Numbered from the stretch's first letter, positions 1-9,836 are shown. The stretch: DNA of 64,000 nt from Dyadobacter diqingensis (GCF_024220585.1 NZ_JAMXKF010000008.1:62001-126000), one strand, 5' to 3'. A program made the numbers and translations. Notes: a model not told the origin generated them from the letters alone.

Positions 1-3000
1 TTGTACACAATCCATGAGCTCTGGAAGTCCTTGCGGAATTTTATAACAGGTTTTACAAATCCGTCCAGTTGCAGCGATGGTTGATAGGCGATTAGATTGA
101 TATCACCTTTATACTGGATTCTCGGTGAAAGGATCAGGTTTTCCGCTTCCTTGATCTGCGCTTTGGCCGTGGTGTAATATCGGATCGGGCCGGCTTCCTT
201 GTTATTTTTTGATTTTTTGCCTTCTGCCGCAGCCTCAATTTCCCTCAATTCAAAATTCTGCATCTTGATATTGAAAGTGTCTTTTCGGGCGGTGATGTAC
301 TGATAAGTAGCCGATCCCTCAAAGCGGTTCCGTGAATCAATTTTTATATCGGCATCACGCAGACGGTGAGAGGCATTCAGGGTGTCGATCTCGATCCGGG
401 CTTTCTTTAACGGAACAATTTTTCCGTTGCTACCAATGCTCACCATGCCTTTATCAGGAATGATTTTAACGTCTGCCGTACGGATAAAGGGTACACCGCG
501 AACATTCAGCGTTACTTTATCCACATCATAAATCCCCTCAGAGCCCTGGAAAGTCAGACCTTCCTGTTCGGGGGAGATGGAGGTATAGGAAGATGTTTCG
601 CCGAAACCTTTCATCAAAATAGTTTTTTTCAGGATGTCCCATTTTGCTGTGGCAATCAGCGTCTGATAAGACGCCGCGGGAAGCTGCATGCCCGACGAAT
701 CGGAATCGAAACCGGTGGAATCGGTAACAAAGTTTACGATCGACGTTTTGATGTTGAAGTCGATATTAACGTTTTTACCTGTCAGGATATCTTTCGCTGC
801 TTTGGGCTGTCCTCCGTTAATTACAAACTGTGATTTATTGGCAAGAAATCCGTCCTTATTGAATTTTATATCAGAAGAAGTTAACTCTGAATCGGGCCGT
901 TTTAGCTTGCCATTTCCATAAAGTCCCGAAGAACGCAAGAGCAAACCACCTTCCAGACTCGTTGTTCCTTTGTAAAACGAAAAGGATTTACCCTGTGTGT
1001 TGATAAACATGCTGTCGGAATTCGGGAACCAGCGCAATGCATAGTCTTTCAATTCTACGGCCGGGAAATAACCTTTGCCGATGGTGGCTTCTTTTATGCT
1101 CGCCAGTTCACCAGACGCAAGCAGGGAATCGGAGGTCAACAGCACATTTTTTGCCGTCATGGAGGCAGATAAATAACGCATGACAGCCTTCGACTTCAAA
1201 CCGCTGTTATCCATCACGAGCGTATCCGTGAACCGCGCCATGGCTTTCCCTCCGTATAGTTTCATTTCAGTTACCGGCGGTTTGTACTCAAATCCGAGGG
1301 AGTTATCAGGCATACTTTTCAGGATGGTCTGAACGGGCGGGATAATGCCGTTTGAATTAAATGTTCCTTCAAAAATCACGTCGCGCTGATCCAGCCCGTC
1401 CATATCAATCTTCGGAATTTTGAAAAAGACCTCTCGCGGATACAGAACGGTACCCCTTTCCGGCTGATCGAAATAAACGATCATCCCGTCGGGTACGACA
1501 AGCCTCGGTGATTTTTTCCCTTTCTGGATACCTGACTTATTTTGAGGATCACTCAGGTAAAATGTACCTCCTTTTTCATATTTCACGTGTCCGCCAACTT
1601 GTCCGGATTGTCCCTTGGCAAATTTTTCCTTTGGCGTAAATGTGATCGAGTCGTTTGGATTTACATTGACAAAAAACTGACCGTAATTGAATTTTAGATT
1701 TGAGCCTCTGAACTGGTAATTATTGGCAACCAGCTGTCCGTTCATGGTAAAATCACGATTTTTGGCAATAACGAGTTTCTTGTCAGAAGGAACAGCGTAT
1801 ATTTTCAATGAATCACTGACGATAAACCTGCCAACGCCCAGAACGGTCAGCAGCGTATCCTTCATGGAGATGGTCGCATTGGCCACTTCATCGTTAGCCG
1901 AGAACTGAGACGTTACCTGGAAGTTGTCATAATCCGTTTTGTCAATATTACCCAAAACGTAAAGAATCCCTTTCTTGGAAACGGCAAATTCGTCCGTTAC
2001 CTTATCATGCTTGAAATAACCTTCCAGGGCAAGCCTTTCTAATGCACGGTGAAGGATCACGGGATCCTGCTTGAATTTTCTAGCCACATCTTCCGCTAAA
2101 AAAGTCGGTTTTTTTTCAGTTTGGGAATAATTAACGGCCATTAAAAGCGGCTGAAAACCATATTCCTGCGCAATTCCCCTGAAACGTTCTTTTTTGAAAA
2201 AATCGAAGGATTCCAGTTTTACCGGTACAACCTGTTTTCCGTCGATGCGTAAAAATTCTACCTTATCGTTCGGGAAATTCCAGCGCATTGCCTGCGACCA
2301 GATGCTCATTTTGTGATAAGAATCCTGATAAGGAAGCGGCGCAAAATCTGTTTTTTCTGCACGTCCCAGTTTTACCTGTCCCTCCTGATCATTGTAAAAA
2401 AATGTGACACCGGGGTGATACAAAGAATCTCGTCCCAATGGCATAGAATAAGTTGCCATGGGTGCCGAAATCACGGAATCTTTCAGCGCAAACTTGCGGC
2501 TTGTGACGGTAAATGCCGGTTTTTCCTTGTAAGAAACCGTGATTTTGGTAGGTTCATCGCTCAGTGAAGTACTATACATCGTTGTGCCGATCAAGGCAAA
2601 ACCTCCTTTATAATCGATATTTTTTCGCGATGCTTTAAGTTTCGCGTCGTTACGGTTGGAAACAAAACGAGGATACGGGGCTGGTTGGCTTTTTGATCTT
2701 TTTACACTCCGATACTCCAAAGTACCCTTGATGGGATTGGCAAGCTGATTTTCGTCGTGTAATGTAACATTTTCAGCCACTAATTTTGGCTGGGTAATGT
2801 TAAAAGAATAGGTATCTAAATCAGCAAAAATCGAAGAATCTCCTGCGGCCTGCCAATTAAATTTCCCTCCTTTTCCGGCGAAAATACCTTCTTTCAAGGA
2901 AACACTTCCGGTTGCGGGACCGAATACGGTTGAGTCGCCGGCCGCCACCATGCCAAACATTACGTTTTGCAGGTCTATCACGGCACCTGAAACGGGCGGG

Positions 3001-3596
3001 ATAGGATTTGATTTAGGAGAAATAACAATGTTTGAGTCGACAGGAGTATCCCAGTTGTCGGCGGCCTGCACCTTCTGTGCTTCCACGACTGCTGCGCTGG
3101 TGGTATCAAACCGGAATTTGTACGAGCCGCTCAGCAGATAAAGTGAGTTGAAATTCGATGTGTATAGTTTATTGGTTTCAATCGTATTTTTTATTGTTTC
3201 CAGAATACGCTGAAAAGTTTTTGCGTCATATTTTTCACCGGATTTTGCGGCGAGATCAAGAAAACCGTCCACGTCGTTTCCTGCTCCCTTCGCGAGCGTA
3301 TGCGTATTTTTGATCAGAAGATGCAGGACAGGGCCTGCTTTTTGTCCTTTGGAGAATTGCGTACGGACAACGCCAATAAATTTTGCCTGCTGAGGCGCAC
3401 TGATACCGCTCATCCAGATGCTGTCCAGCTGGGCAGTCGACCGCATGTAAAGTGGATTTTTTGTACCGTCCATGAGCTTTCGGATCTGGACCATAAACTG
3501 GCCCGGATCGTCGGAAGCTTTGATATTTTGCGCGGATAAATTTTTTCCTGAGAGCAGGATTATACAGATTAACAGGAAGTAACGGGTGATCTTCAT
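1..3596 (-). CDS. Very large secreted protein of unknown function, 3' end outside the window
   Basis: The minus-strand frame is open from an ATG at 3596 to the window edge (about 1198 codons, no stop met), so the C-terminus is missing. The N-terminus MKITRYFLLICIILLSG followed by a LSAQ site is a clear Sec signal peptide. The mature part is Ser/Thr/Lys-rich and looks largely beta, with many short segments that read like repeated beta-helix or barrel-associated layers (for example repeats of the style 'GKGYFPAVELKDYALRWFP' and 'DIKFNKDGFLANKSQFVING'). No catalytic motif is visible. Large AsmA/TamB-like or surface-layer proteins are possible, but I do not recognise the family. The hairpin at 3634-3677 and the convergent-free spacing suggest it starts its own transcript after prmA. 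Confidence 0.8.
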   Translation of the reverse strand, partial: MKITRYFLLICIILLSGKNLSAQNIKASDDPGQFMVQIRKLMDGTKNPLYMRSTAQLDSIWMSGISAPQQAKFIGVVRTQFSKGQKAGPVLHLLIKNTHTLAKGAGNDVDGFLDLAAKSGEKYDAKTFQRILETIKNTIETNKLYTSNFNSLYLLSGSYKFRFDTTSAAVVEAQKVQAADNWDTPVDSNIVISPKSNPIPPVSGAVIDLQNVMFGMVAAGDSTVFGPATGSVSLKEGIFAGKGGKFNWQAAGDSSIFADLDTYSFNITQPKLVAENVTLHDENQLANPIKGTLEYRSVKRSKSQPAPYPRFVSNRNDAKLKASRKNIDYKGGFALIGTTMYSTSLSDEPTKITVSYKEKPAFTVTSRKFALKDSVISAPMATYSMPLGRDSLYHPGVTFFYNDQEGQVKLGRAEKTDFAPLPYQDSYHKMSIWSQAMRWNFPNDKVEFLRIDGKQVVPVKLESFDFFKKERFRGIAQEYGFQPLLMAVNYSQTEKKPTFLAEDVARKFKQDPVILHRALERLALEGYFKHDKVTDEFAVSKKGILYVLGNIDKTDYDNFQVTSQFSANDEVANATISMKDTLLTVLGVGRFIVSDSLKIYAVPSDKKLVIAKNRDFTMNGQLVANNYQFRGSNLKFNYGQFFVNVNPNDSITFTPKEKFAKGQSGQVGGHVKYEKGGTFYLSDPQNKSGIQKGKKSPRLVVPDGMIVYFDQPERGTVLYPREVFFKIPKIDMDGLDQRDVIFEGTFNSNGIIPPVQTILKSMPDNSLGFEYKPPVTEMKLYGGKAMARFTDTLVMDNSGLKSKAVMRYLSASMTAKNVLLTSDSLLASGELASIKEATIGKGYFPAVELKDYALRWFPNSDSMFINTQGKSFSFYKGTTSLEGGLLLRSSGLYGNGKLKRPDSELTSSDIKFNKDGFLANKSQFVINGGQPKAAKDILTGKNVNIDFNIKTSIVNFVTDSTGFDSDSSGMQLPAASYQTLIATAKWDILKKTILMKGFGETSSYTSISPEQEGLTFQGSEGIYDVDKVTLNVRGVPFIRTADVKIIPDKGMVSIGSNGKIVPLKKARIEIDTLNASHRLRDADIKIDSRNRFEGSATYQYITARKDTFNIKMQNFELREIEAAAEGKKSKNNKEAGPIRYYTTAKAQIKEAENLILSPRIQYKGDINLIAYQPSLQLDGFVKPVIKFRKDFQSSWIVY

Positions 3597-3633
3597 GTAG
3601 TATGCAGCCAAGGTTGATCTTATGATTTCTTTA

Positions 3634-3677
3634 TTTAAGCCATTGAAATGCAGTAAGTAACATTTCAATGGCTTAAA
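3634..3677 (-). terminator. 17-bp perfect hairpin between prmA and the large secreted gene
   Basis: Perfect 17-bp inverted repeat (3634-3650 and 3661-3677) with a 10-nt loop, lying just after the prmA stop. On the minus strand the following bases are A-rich rather than a U-run, so it is a strong hairpin but not a textbook intrinsic terminator. It may instead protect the prmA mRNA 3' end. Confidence 0.55.
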
Positions 3678-3686
3678 ACGCAGGAT

Positions 3687-4523
3687 CTATTTTTCTTTTT
3701 CAAAAACAACGGTTGCCCATTGATTACGTGTATTGGATCTTAGTTTTTTCAGGCCGCTTTCTTCGGCACAACGTTCAATATCTGCCTGATCCATTTCATA
3801 AAATCCGCTGGTTACGAGCCATCCTCCCGGCAGCAGATGCTGAATGTATTTCGGGATTTCATCGAGCAGGATATTACGGTTGATATTAGCCAGAATTCCA
3901 CCGAACATTTTCTCGGAGGGAACCTCGTTGATCGTTCCTTTAAAAACCTCCGCTTCCTCTCCCAGCCCGTTCATTGCAAAATTTTCGACCGTATTTTCAA
4001 CCGCCCATTCGTCAATATCAAAACCCAGCAAACTCGTCGCGCCCAGTTTTGAAGCCAGAATCGCCAGAATTCCTGTCCCGCAACCGACATCCATAATCGA
4101 AAGGCCTGCATGGGGAAGGTTTAGCTGTTCGTTCATGACCAGCCAGGTTGTTTCGTGGTGACCGGTGCCAAACGACATTTTCGGTTGAATCAGCAAATCA
4201 TAGGTAAAATCCGGATCAGGCTCGTGAAAAGTGGCCCGCACCCGGATTTCTTTGCCAACTTCAATAGGCTCATAACTTCTTTCCCACTCCTCATTCCAGT
4301 TCTTCCTTTCTAACGATTTCCATGTTCCCGCTATTGCAGTCATATCACTGTATTTGGCGATTAACTCTTGCAATGCCGTCTCATTGAAATCTTCTTCCGG
4401 TATGTATGCCGATAAACCTTCGTCGGTTTCCACGAAAGATTCAAATCCAGCCTCGGCCAGCTCAGCCATTAATATTTCTGTAAACTCTGATTGTAGTTCC
4501 AGTTGTACTTCTACGTAATTCAT
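3687..4523 (-). CDS. prmA: Ribosomal protein L11 methyltransferase
   Basis: A 278-residue protein of the PrmA family, which trimethylates ribosomal protein L11 using S-adenosylmethionine in the cytoplasm. The SAM-binding motif I (DVGCGTG) is at residues 145-151. It is preceded by the family stretch KMSFGTGHHETT (about 115-126) and followed by the post-motif acidic turn GFDIDEWAV. An N-terminal substrate-recognition domain occupies roughly residues 1-100. The length is normal for Bacteroidota PrmA, and the ATG at 4523 gives the expected start (MNYVEVQLEL). It lies downstream of glycogen synthase on the same strand, but a strong terminator at 4593-4635 separates the two, so it probably has its own promoter. 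Confidence 0.95.
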   Translation of the reverse strand: MNYVEVQLELQSEFTEILMAELAEAGFESFVETDEGLSAYIPEEDFNETALQELIAKYSDMTAIAGTWKSLERKNWNEEWERSYEPIEVGKEIRVRATFHEPDPDFTYDLLIQPKMSFGTGHHETTWLVMNEQLNLPHAGLSIMDVGCGTGILAILASKLGATSLLGFDIDEWAVENTVENFAMNGLGEEAEVFKGTINEVPSEKMFGGILANINRNILLDEIPKYIQHLLPGGWLVTSGFYEMDQADIERCAEESGLKKLRSNTRNQWATVVFEKEK

Positions 4524-4592
4524 GCTTTTTGGGATATAGATAATCGACGGTGAAGGTGTTGATTTTTTTTAGGAATTCAAGGGATATGACTT

Positions 4593-4635
4593 AAAAAAGC
4601 CCACAAATGCGCGTGTGCGGCATTGCGGGCTTTTT
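4593..4635 (-). terminator. Intrinsic terminator after glycogen synthase
   Basis: GC-rich stem flanked by an A-run on one side and a T-run on the other (AAAAAGCCC ... GGGCTTTTT, with small internal mismatches). On the minus strand it ends in a U-tract, and it sits 35 nt after the glycogen synthase stop. The symmetric A/T tracts would also let it act in the other direction. Confidence 0.85.
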
Positions 4636-4670
4636 ACGATTTATGTTTTACGGGAAGATATTAGCTTCCG

Positions 4671-6485
4671 TCAGGGTTTTCTTCTTTTGACAGCCAGATC
4701 GTGAGCCGTATCATAATAAGATCTCAGGTTCATCCAGTCGAAAACATCGGAGATATTCTCAACCCGGTTGCGCTGCATGATCCTGTCGCGGCGCTGCATT
4801 TTCACAAATTTGAACAAAATATCAGCCATTTGATCGGCAGCCTGCGCATAAGTCTGTGATTTACGGTTAATGACATAAATACCACGATTTTCATAATCTC
4901 TCATGATCTGCATGATATAGTCGCCAAAACCGGATAGATCACTCGTCACAGTCGGAACGCCGCGAACCACACATTCCAGCGGTGTATATCCCCACGGTTC
5001 ATAATAGCTTGGGAAAACACCAAGATGGCATCCGCGAACAAACTGCCCATAGTCAAGACCAAATAGCGGATTTGTTGACGAAATGAAATCAGGGTGATAA
5101 ACAATTTTAACCCGGTCGCGCTCATTGTTCACAAGATTGGCCTTTTTACAGAAATCGGTGATTCCGTCTTCCTGTTTTAAATCGTGGGTTACAAAGGCAG
5201 GCAGTTTATCCGTTTTCCAGGTCTGAATGGTACGGCGTAGGCGCAGACGCCAGTATTCATCAACAAAATTATTCAGGTCTGGCATCTTGTGGTCAACACC
5301 GGATGCAGCCGCCAAAAACAATTTTTCGCCTACTTCTTTTTCAATGGCAGTACAGGTTTCCTGCAATTCATTCAGTACCGCTCTCGACTGCAAAACATCA
5401 GGATTTACAGAATAATATGGTTGTTTGGTCACGATAAACATCACGACAGTCGTATCCATATTGGCCTGCACCATTTTCCAGTTAAGGCGTGCAAGTGCTT
5501 CCAGCGTCAGGTCATAACCTTTGTTGCTGTACTCGTAGCGCCCCGACGTGAAAAAGTAGAGCGTTTTGTCAAGATCAAAAGAATAACTCGGGAAAAAATG
5601 TCCCAAAACAAATTCATGAATCCGTTCCTTATACTTCAAATGGAGATTCTGGAATTCATGGACAGCCTGAAACCTGACCACGTTTAATCCGTTTGGCGTC
5701 ACCAGATCCGGCATTCTTCCCAGGAAAACCTCGCATTCGCGGGCCGTAACATCACTTACGGTCGTCAGCACGTGGGCACCTAAGGCAGCTTGTCTTTCAA
5801 TGGAAGCCTGGGTTACGATGCCGTAATTCCTTGCTTCCTGTTCCCAGTCAAAAAATGGAAGTTTACTGTAAAATCCATCGACGTTTTGAGCCAGATACCG
5901 GCCAAGCATGGTTGCGTGTGTGGTAAAAGTCGTTGCGATTTTTACATTTTCTCTTTTGAGGTCGGGCAGTCCGCTGCTCGCCATCCATTCGTGAAATTGG
6001 GCAGATATCTCCTCTCTACGCGCATTTTCTTCTGCATATTCTTTCAGGTAAATACGCACCAGTTCCCCAAAACATAAGGTTTGGTTGACCAGCGGCTCCA
6101 CATTAATAGTCGAGATCCGGTTATTTTCCCAAAGATTGTACTTGATAACATCCAGCTCATGAGCAATGCTATCGAGGTCAAAAAGTACAACACGTGGTTT
6201 GCCGGTTACAAGCCAGAAACCATAATGTACTCTATAACCCATTTCACGCAATCTGCGCACTGTGCGGCCAACAGTACAGTCATCCAAATCCGTAATTTCT
6301 TCAAATTCGGAGGATGCCTTCTTTTCAAAATAAGGGCCTAGCAAAAAGTAATTATCTTCCCACTTTTCCACCATTGCCGGCACTTTAGTCCGGATAACAG
6401 TATAAATCCCACCGACCTGATTACAAACCTCCCAGGCTATTTCAAAAAGGACGTTTTTTTTAGTTGTTTTTACAAATGGTTCCAA
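4671..6485 (-). CDS. Glycogen synthase, eukaryotic-type (GT3 family)
   Basis: A 604-residue glycosyltransferase resembling fungal/animal glycogen synthase (GT3, PF05693) rather than bacterial GlgA (GT5, about 480 residues). The start region 'LFEIAWEVCNQVGGIYTVIRTK' carries the nucleotide-sugar binding loop of GT-B enzymes. The C-terminal part has the conserved 'GVFPSYYEPWGYTPLECVVRGVPTVTSDLSGFG' acceptor/donor-binding region with its Glu. It should elongate glycogen from UDP- or ADP-glucose in the cytoplasm. The frame has no early ATG. The only upstream start codon that keeps the whole family N-terminus is TTG at 6485, so a TTG start is likely. It is monocistronic by context, with a terminator downstream and an AT-rich gap upstream. 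GT3 enzymes are known in Bacteroidota, so this need not be recent transfer. Confidence 0.9.
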   Translation of the reverse strand: MEPFVKTTKKNVLFEIAWEVCNQVGGIYTVIRTKVPAMVEKWEDNYFLLGPYFEKKASSEFEEITDLDDCTVGRTVRRLREMGYRVHYGFWLVTGKPRVVLFDLDSIAHELDVIKYNLWENNRISTINVEPLVNQTLCFGELVRIYLKEYAEENARREEISAQFHEWMASSGLPDLKRENVKIATTFTTHATMLGRYLAQNVDGFYSKLPFFDWEQEARNYGIVTQASIERQAALGAHVLTTVSDVTARECEVFLGRMPDLVTPNGLNVVRFQAVHEFQNLHLKYKERIHEFVLGHFFPSYSFDLDKTLYFFTSGRYEYSNKGYDLTLEALARLNWKMVQANMDTTVVMFIVTKQPYYSVNPDVLQSRAVLNELQETCTAIEKEVGEKLFLAAASGVDHKMPDLNNFVDEYWRLRLRRTIQTWKTDKLPAFVTHDLKQEDGITDFCKKANLVNNERDRVKIVYHPDFISSTNPLFGLDYGQFVRGCHLGVFPSYYEPWGYTPLECVVRGVPTVTSDLSGFGDYIMQIMRDYENRGIYVINRKSQTYAQAADQMADILFKFVKMQRRDRIMQRNRVENISDVFDWMNLRSYYDTAHDLAVKRRKP

Positions 6486-6714
6486 TATGGGATATAGGTT
6501 AAAACGTTATAGCTGTATATGCAAAGGGTAAAATTTTTGCGTTTTGTCACAAAAAAACCTTGTAATTACACAATAAATATGCAGAAAAATTATTCACAAT
6601 AACAATATATTGAACATGTTTATTTGCCGTTGAGACAAATTAAGCAACTTCTCGGCTAACTTTGGACTAAAATACGTTACTTTGATCGGATTAACATTTT
6701 GCATTCGTTATATA

Positions 6715-8283
6715 GTGAAAAAAATCCCAATTATTGCGTTTACCTTACTGCTGACCACTTTTTTGCTTAACGGTTGCAAAGCCCAAAGCACTGATTCTGA
6801 GAGTATATATCCACCCAAAAGAGAATTCAGGGCCGTCTGGATTGCTACGGTTGATAACATCGACTGGCCCAGCAGTAAAAATCTTGTGCCTGATGAACAG
6901 CGAAATGAGTTTTCAGCGCTTCTTGATTTTCACAAAAGGGTAGGAATGAACGCAGTTTTTGTCCAGGTACGCGCTGCCGGGGATGCCTTCTATGCAAAAA
7001 GCGCTGAGCCCTGGTCTGAATGGTTAACCGGCCAGCAAGGACGCCGGCCCGAACCGATGTGGGATCCAATGGAATTTATGATCAGAGAGTCTCATAAGCG
7101 GGGACTTGAATTTCATGCCTGGCTAAACCTGAATCGTCTGGTTCATAAATCTTCAAGAAGTGTCTCTTCCGAAAATATCAGTAAAATACATCCGGAATGG
7201 ATAATCAGTTATGATGGTTATAAATTGTTTGACTTTGGCCTGCCCGAAGTACGCCAGTTTATAACTGATATAACCGTCAACGTGGCTAAAAACTACGATG
7301 TTGACGGAATTCATTTTGATGACTATTTTTACCCGTATGCGGTCGCCGGGCAAACCATTGAAGACGAAGCGACATACCGGAAATATGGGAGAGGATTTGC
7401 GACGAAAGCGGATTGGAGGAGAAATAATGTTGATCTGCTTGTCAAACAAATTCACGATGCACTGATGGCTACAAATCCGCGCATCAAGTTTGGAATAAGT
7501 CCTTGCGGTGTGTGGAGAAATAAGGGAACGGATTCGGAAGGTTCAAAAACATATGGCGCGCTTGCATCCTATGATGATCTTTTTGCTGATAGCCGGAAGT
7601 GGGTTCGTGAAGGATGGGTGGATTATATCGCTCCACAGGTTTATTTTTCTTCAAAATTTGGTAAAGTACCTTATAAAAACCTCGTAGACTGGTGGACGGA
7701 GAATTGTTATGGCCGCCACTTTTATGTGGGGCTCGGGGCCTATCGTGTAGGCGGCAAGGAAAAGGATGCGCAATGGGCTAATCCGAGAGAAATGCCAAAT
7801 CAGGTTCGTTATTCGAGGGAGAATGAAGCAGAGGGGACTATATTTTTCAGCTCCCGTTCTCTAAAAAATAATAATCTGGGTTTTGTGGATTCCCTGCGGA
7901 ATGACCTGTTCTATTATCCGGCCCTGGTTCCGACGATGACATGGAAAGATGCAATTCCACCGCTTTCACCTAAAAGTCTGAAAGCAACTTTGCTGAATAA
8001 TGGACTTGAATTATTCTGGGAAAAACCCGACCCTGCAACGGATGGTGAAACAGCTACCTATTACGTTATTTACCGTTTTGAACCGACTGATAAACCGACG
8101 GCCCATGATCCAAGGAAGATTCTGGGCATGGCTTATGAAGGCGAGCGTTTCGTAGATATGACTGTTCAGTCTGGCAAGAGATATGTGTATTATATTACCG
8201 CCGTTGACCGGCTGCATAATGAAGGTAGGCCTATAGGTCCGTTAAAAGTTGAAGTACTTGATCAAAAACTGCAACGATTCTAG
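6715..8283 (+). CDS. GHL10/DUF187 glycosyl-hydrolase-like lipoprotein (YngK family)
   Basis: Secreted lipoprotein whose family (GHL10, formerly DUF187, YngK-like) adopts a TIM-barrel fold related to glycoside hydrolases. I chose the GTG at 6715, giving MKKIPIIAFTLLLTTFLLNGC with the lipobox LLNGC, over the TTG at 6682. The latter would lie inside a -7-like element (TTACTTTG, 6677-6684) and would put hydrophilic residues before the signal peptide. The barrel begins with 'REFRAVWIATVDNIDWP' and contains the typical 'DVDGIHFDDYFYP' Asp-rich strand. The C-terminal ~90 residues ('LELFWEKPDP...YYVIYRF...YVYYITAVDR') resemble a fibronectin type III domain. The substrate is unknown; cell-wall or polysaccharide glycans are plausible. 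Confidence 0.88.
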   Translation: MKKIPIIAFTLLLTTFLLNGCKAQSTDSESIYPPKREFRAVWIATVDNIDWPSSKNLVPDEQRNEFSALLDFHKRVGMNAVFVQVRAAGDAFYAKSAEPWSEWLTGQQGRRPEPMWDPMEFMIRESHKRGLEFHAWLNLNRLVHKSSRSVSSENISKIHPEWIISYDGYKLFDFGLPEVRQFITDITVNVAKNYDVDGIHFDDYFYPYAVAGQTIEDEATYRKYGRGFATKADWRRNNVDLLVKQIHDALMATNPRIKFGISPCGVWRNKGTDSEGSKTYGALASYDDLFADSRKWVREGWVDYIAPQVYFSSKFGKVPYKNLVDWWTENCYGRHFYVGLGAYRVGGKEKDAQWANPREMPNQVRYSRENEAEGTIFFSSRSLKNNNLGFVDSLRNDLFYYPALVPTMTWKDAIPPLSPKSLKATLLNNGLELFWEKPDPATDGETATYYVIYRFEPTDKPTAHDPRKILGMAYEGERFVDMTVQSGKRYVYYITAVDRLHNEGRPIGPLKVEVLDQKLQRF

Positions 8284-8350
8284 TCATTGATCGATGTGTG
8301 GGTTGGTTCTGATCTGCATTTGGCAATCAATTCGGTGAGGTTTTTGTTCG

Positions 8351-8358
8351 TATATTTG
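8351..8358 (+). promoter_or_regulatory. Candidate -7 element for nuoD (TATATTTG)
   Basis: Exact match to the Bacteroidota -7 consensus TAnnTTTG, 36 nt before the nuoD ATG. No TTTG lies at the preferred 19-21 nt upstream (the nearest is at 8319-8322, spacer 28), so this is a partial promoter match only. Confidence 0.4.
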
Positions 8359-8394
8359 AAAAGACTTTCTGAGAAGAGAAAATAAGAAAATAGC

Positions 8395-9612
8395 ATGAGT
8401 AACGCCATCCAATACGAATACCGTCCTGAATATCTTTCAGTTTCCGCCCCGAATAAGTACAACTCCGAAACGCTTCGTACTGAGGAAATGGTGCTGAATA
8501 TGGGGCCGCAACATCCATCGACACACGGTGTGTTGAGGCTGGAAGTAGTGACGGATGGTGAGGTGATCGTTGACGTAGTGCCACATCTGGGATATCTGCA
8601 CCGCTGTTTTGAAAAACATGCTGAGGCTCTGCCCTTTAATCAGATCATTCCATACGTAGACCGGATGGATTACGTAACAGCGATGAACTCCGAACATGCA
8701 TATGTGATGGGTGTGGAACGGATGTTGGGTATTGAGAATGACATTCCAAAGCGTATTGAATATATCCGGGTGGTGGTTGCCGAGCTTAACAGACTCGCGT
8801 CACACTTTGTGGCTTTGGGCACTTATGCCATGGATATTGGTGCTTATACCCCATTTCTTTGGATGATGCGTGATCGTGAACAGATTTTGCGTTTGCTGGA
8901 ATGGGTTTGCGGTGCGAGAATGCTCTACAATTATATCTGGATCGGAGGTTTGTTTTATGATTTGCCGGTTGGATTTGAGGAGCGTTGTTCAGAATTTATG
9001 AATTACCTGAAACCAAAGCTTCTGGAATTGCAGCAGCTGGTTGTGGATAACAAGATTTTTATTCAGCGTACTGCCAATGTGGGCGTCCTGCCTTTGCCGG
9101 TTGCTATCAATTACGGCTGTACCGGACCAATGCTGCGTGGATCGGGTCTGCGTTATGATTTGCGCCGTGTGGATGGTTATTCGGTTTATCCGGAACTGGA
9201 TTTCGAGGTTCCGATCGGAGAAGGTAAAATGGGAACCGTGGGCGATTGCTGGGATAGAACCTGGGTGCGCGTGGTAGAATGCCAGGAATCTGTAAAAATG
9301 ATTGAACAAAGCCTGATTCAATTGACAGGGGATCACAAACGGACGCCGTCATTTGATCCGCAGGCGGTTGTTCCTAAGAAAATACGCCCAAAAGCCATGG
9401 ATTATTACGTCCGTGCCGAAAACCCGAAAGGAGAGCTCGGATTTTTCTTCCGTACGGATGGGCGCTCGGATATACCTGTAAGGTGTAAGGCAAGAGCTTG
9501 TTCGTTTAATAATCTCTCTGTTATTGGTGAGTTGTCGAAAGGTGCTTTACTCGCGGATTTGGTTGCTATTATTGGTTCTATTGACGTCGTTATGGGTGAA
9601 GTCGACCGATAA
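8395..9612 (+). CDS. nuoD: NADH-quinone oxidoreductase subunit D (complex I 49-kDa homologue)
   Basis: A 405-residue NuoD protein, the peripheral-arm subunit of respiratory complex I that lines the quinone site together with NuoB. The hallmark 'LNMGPQHPSTHGVLRL' is at about residues 35-50, followed by 'PHLGYLHRCFEKHAE'. The C-terminus 'RCKARACSFNNLSVI' ending in 'GSIDVVMGEVDR' is intact and typical. The ATG at 8395 leaves a ~30-residue N-terminal extension before the conserved core, as is common in Bacteroidota. No other nuo gene is adjacent: the neighbours are a lipoprotein gene upstream and asd (convergent) downstream. This copy is therefore either split from the nuo operon or a second copy. 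Confidence 0.95.
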   Translation: MSNAIQYEYRPEYLSVSAPNKYNSETLRTEEMVLNMGPQHPSTHGVLRLEVVTDGEVIVDVVPHLGYLHRCFEKHAEALPFNQIIPYVDRMDYVTAMNSEHAYVMGVERMLGIENDIPKRIEYIRVVVAELNRLASHFVALGTYAMDIGAYTPFLWMMRDREQILRLLEWVCGARMLYNYIWIGGLFYDLPVGFEERCSEFMNYLKPKLLELQQLVVDNKIFIQRTANVGVLPLPVAINYGCTGPMLRGSGLRYDLRRVDGYSVYPELDFEVPIGEGKMGTVGDCWDRTWVRVVECQESVKMIEQSLIQLTGDHKRTPSFDPQAVVPKKIRPKAMDYYVRAENPKGELGFFFRTDGRSDIPVRCKARACSFNNLSVIGELSKGALLADLVAIIGSIDVVMGEVDR

Positions 9613-9662
9613 TTAACGGGCGTTTATTTTTTGATAGATACAAGACATTGGCAGTAGCGAAT

Positions 9663-9815
9663 AGCTCCTTTGGAGCTCGGTGTTTGTAGAAAAGCATTGT
9701 ACATACGATAATTACGGCCGTCTCGAAGCCTTCTGTTCATTTCAAGGACACTCCAATGGAGTGTTATATAAACAAAGAAATCTATTGCTATAAACAGGCT
9801 GCTCCTACGGAGCAG
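9663..9815. repeat. Cluster of three mini-palindromes (dispersed repeat family, locus 1)
   Basis: Three short palindromes with 3-nt loops in the nuoD-asd gap: AGCTCC-ttt-GGAGCT (9663-9677), ACACTCC-aat-GGAGTGT (9748-9764) and CTGCTCC-tac-GGAGCAG (9799-9815). The last is preceded by CTATAAACAGG. The first is followed by a GTAGAAAAGC linker that recurs at locus 3 (41.2 kb). The same palindrome and linker pattern appears near 31.0, 41.2 and 54.3 kb, so this is a repeat family. No ORF of merit lies in this gap. Confidence 0.75.
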
Positions 9816-9836
9816 GTTATTCTGCTAATACATGAT

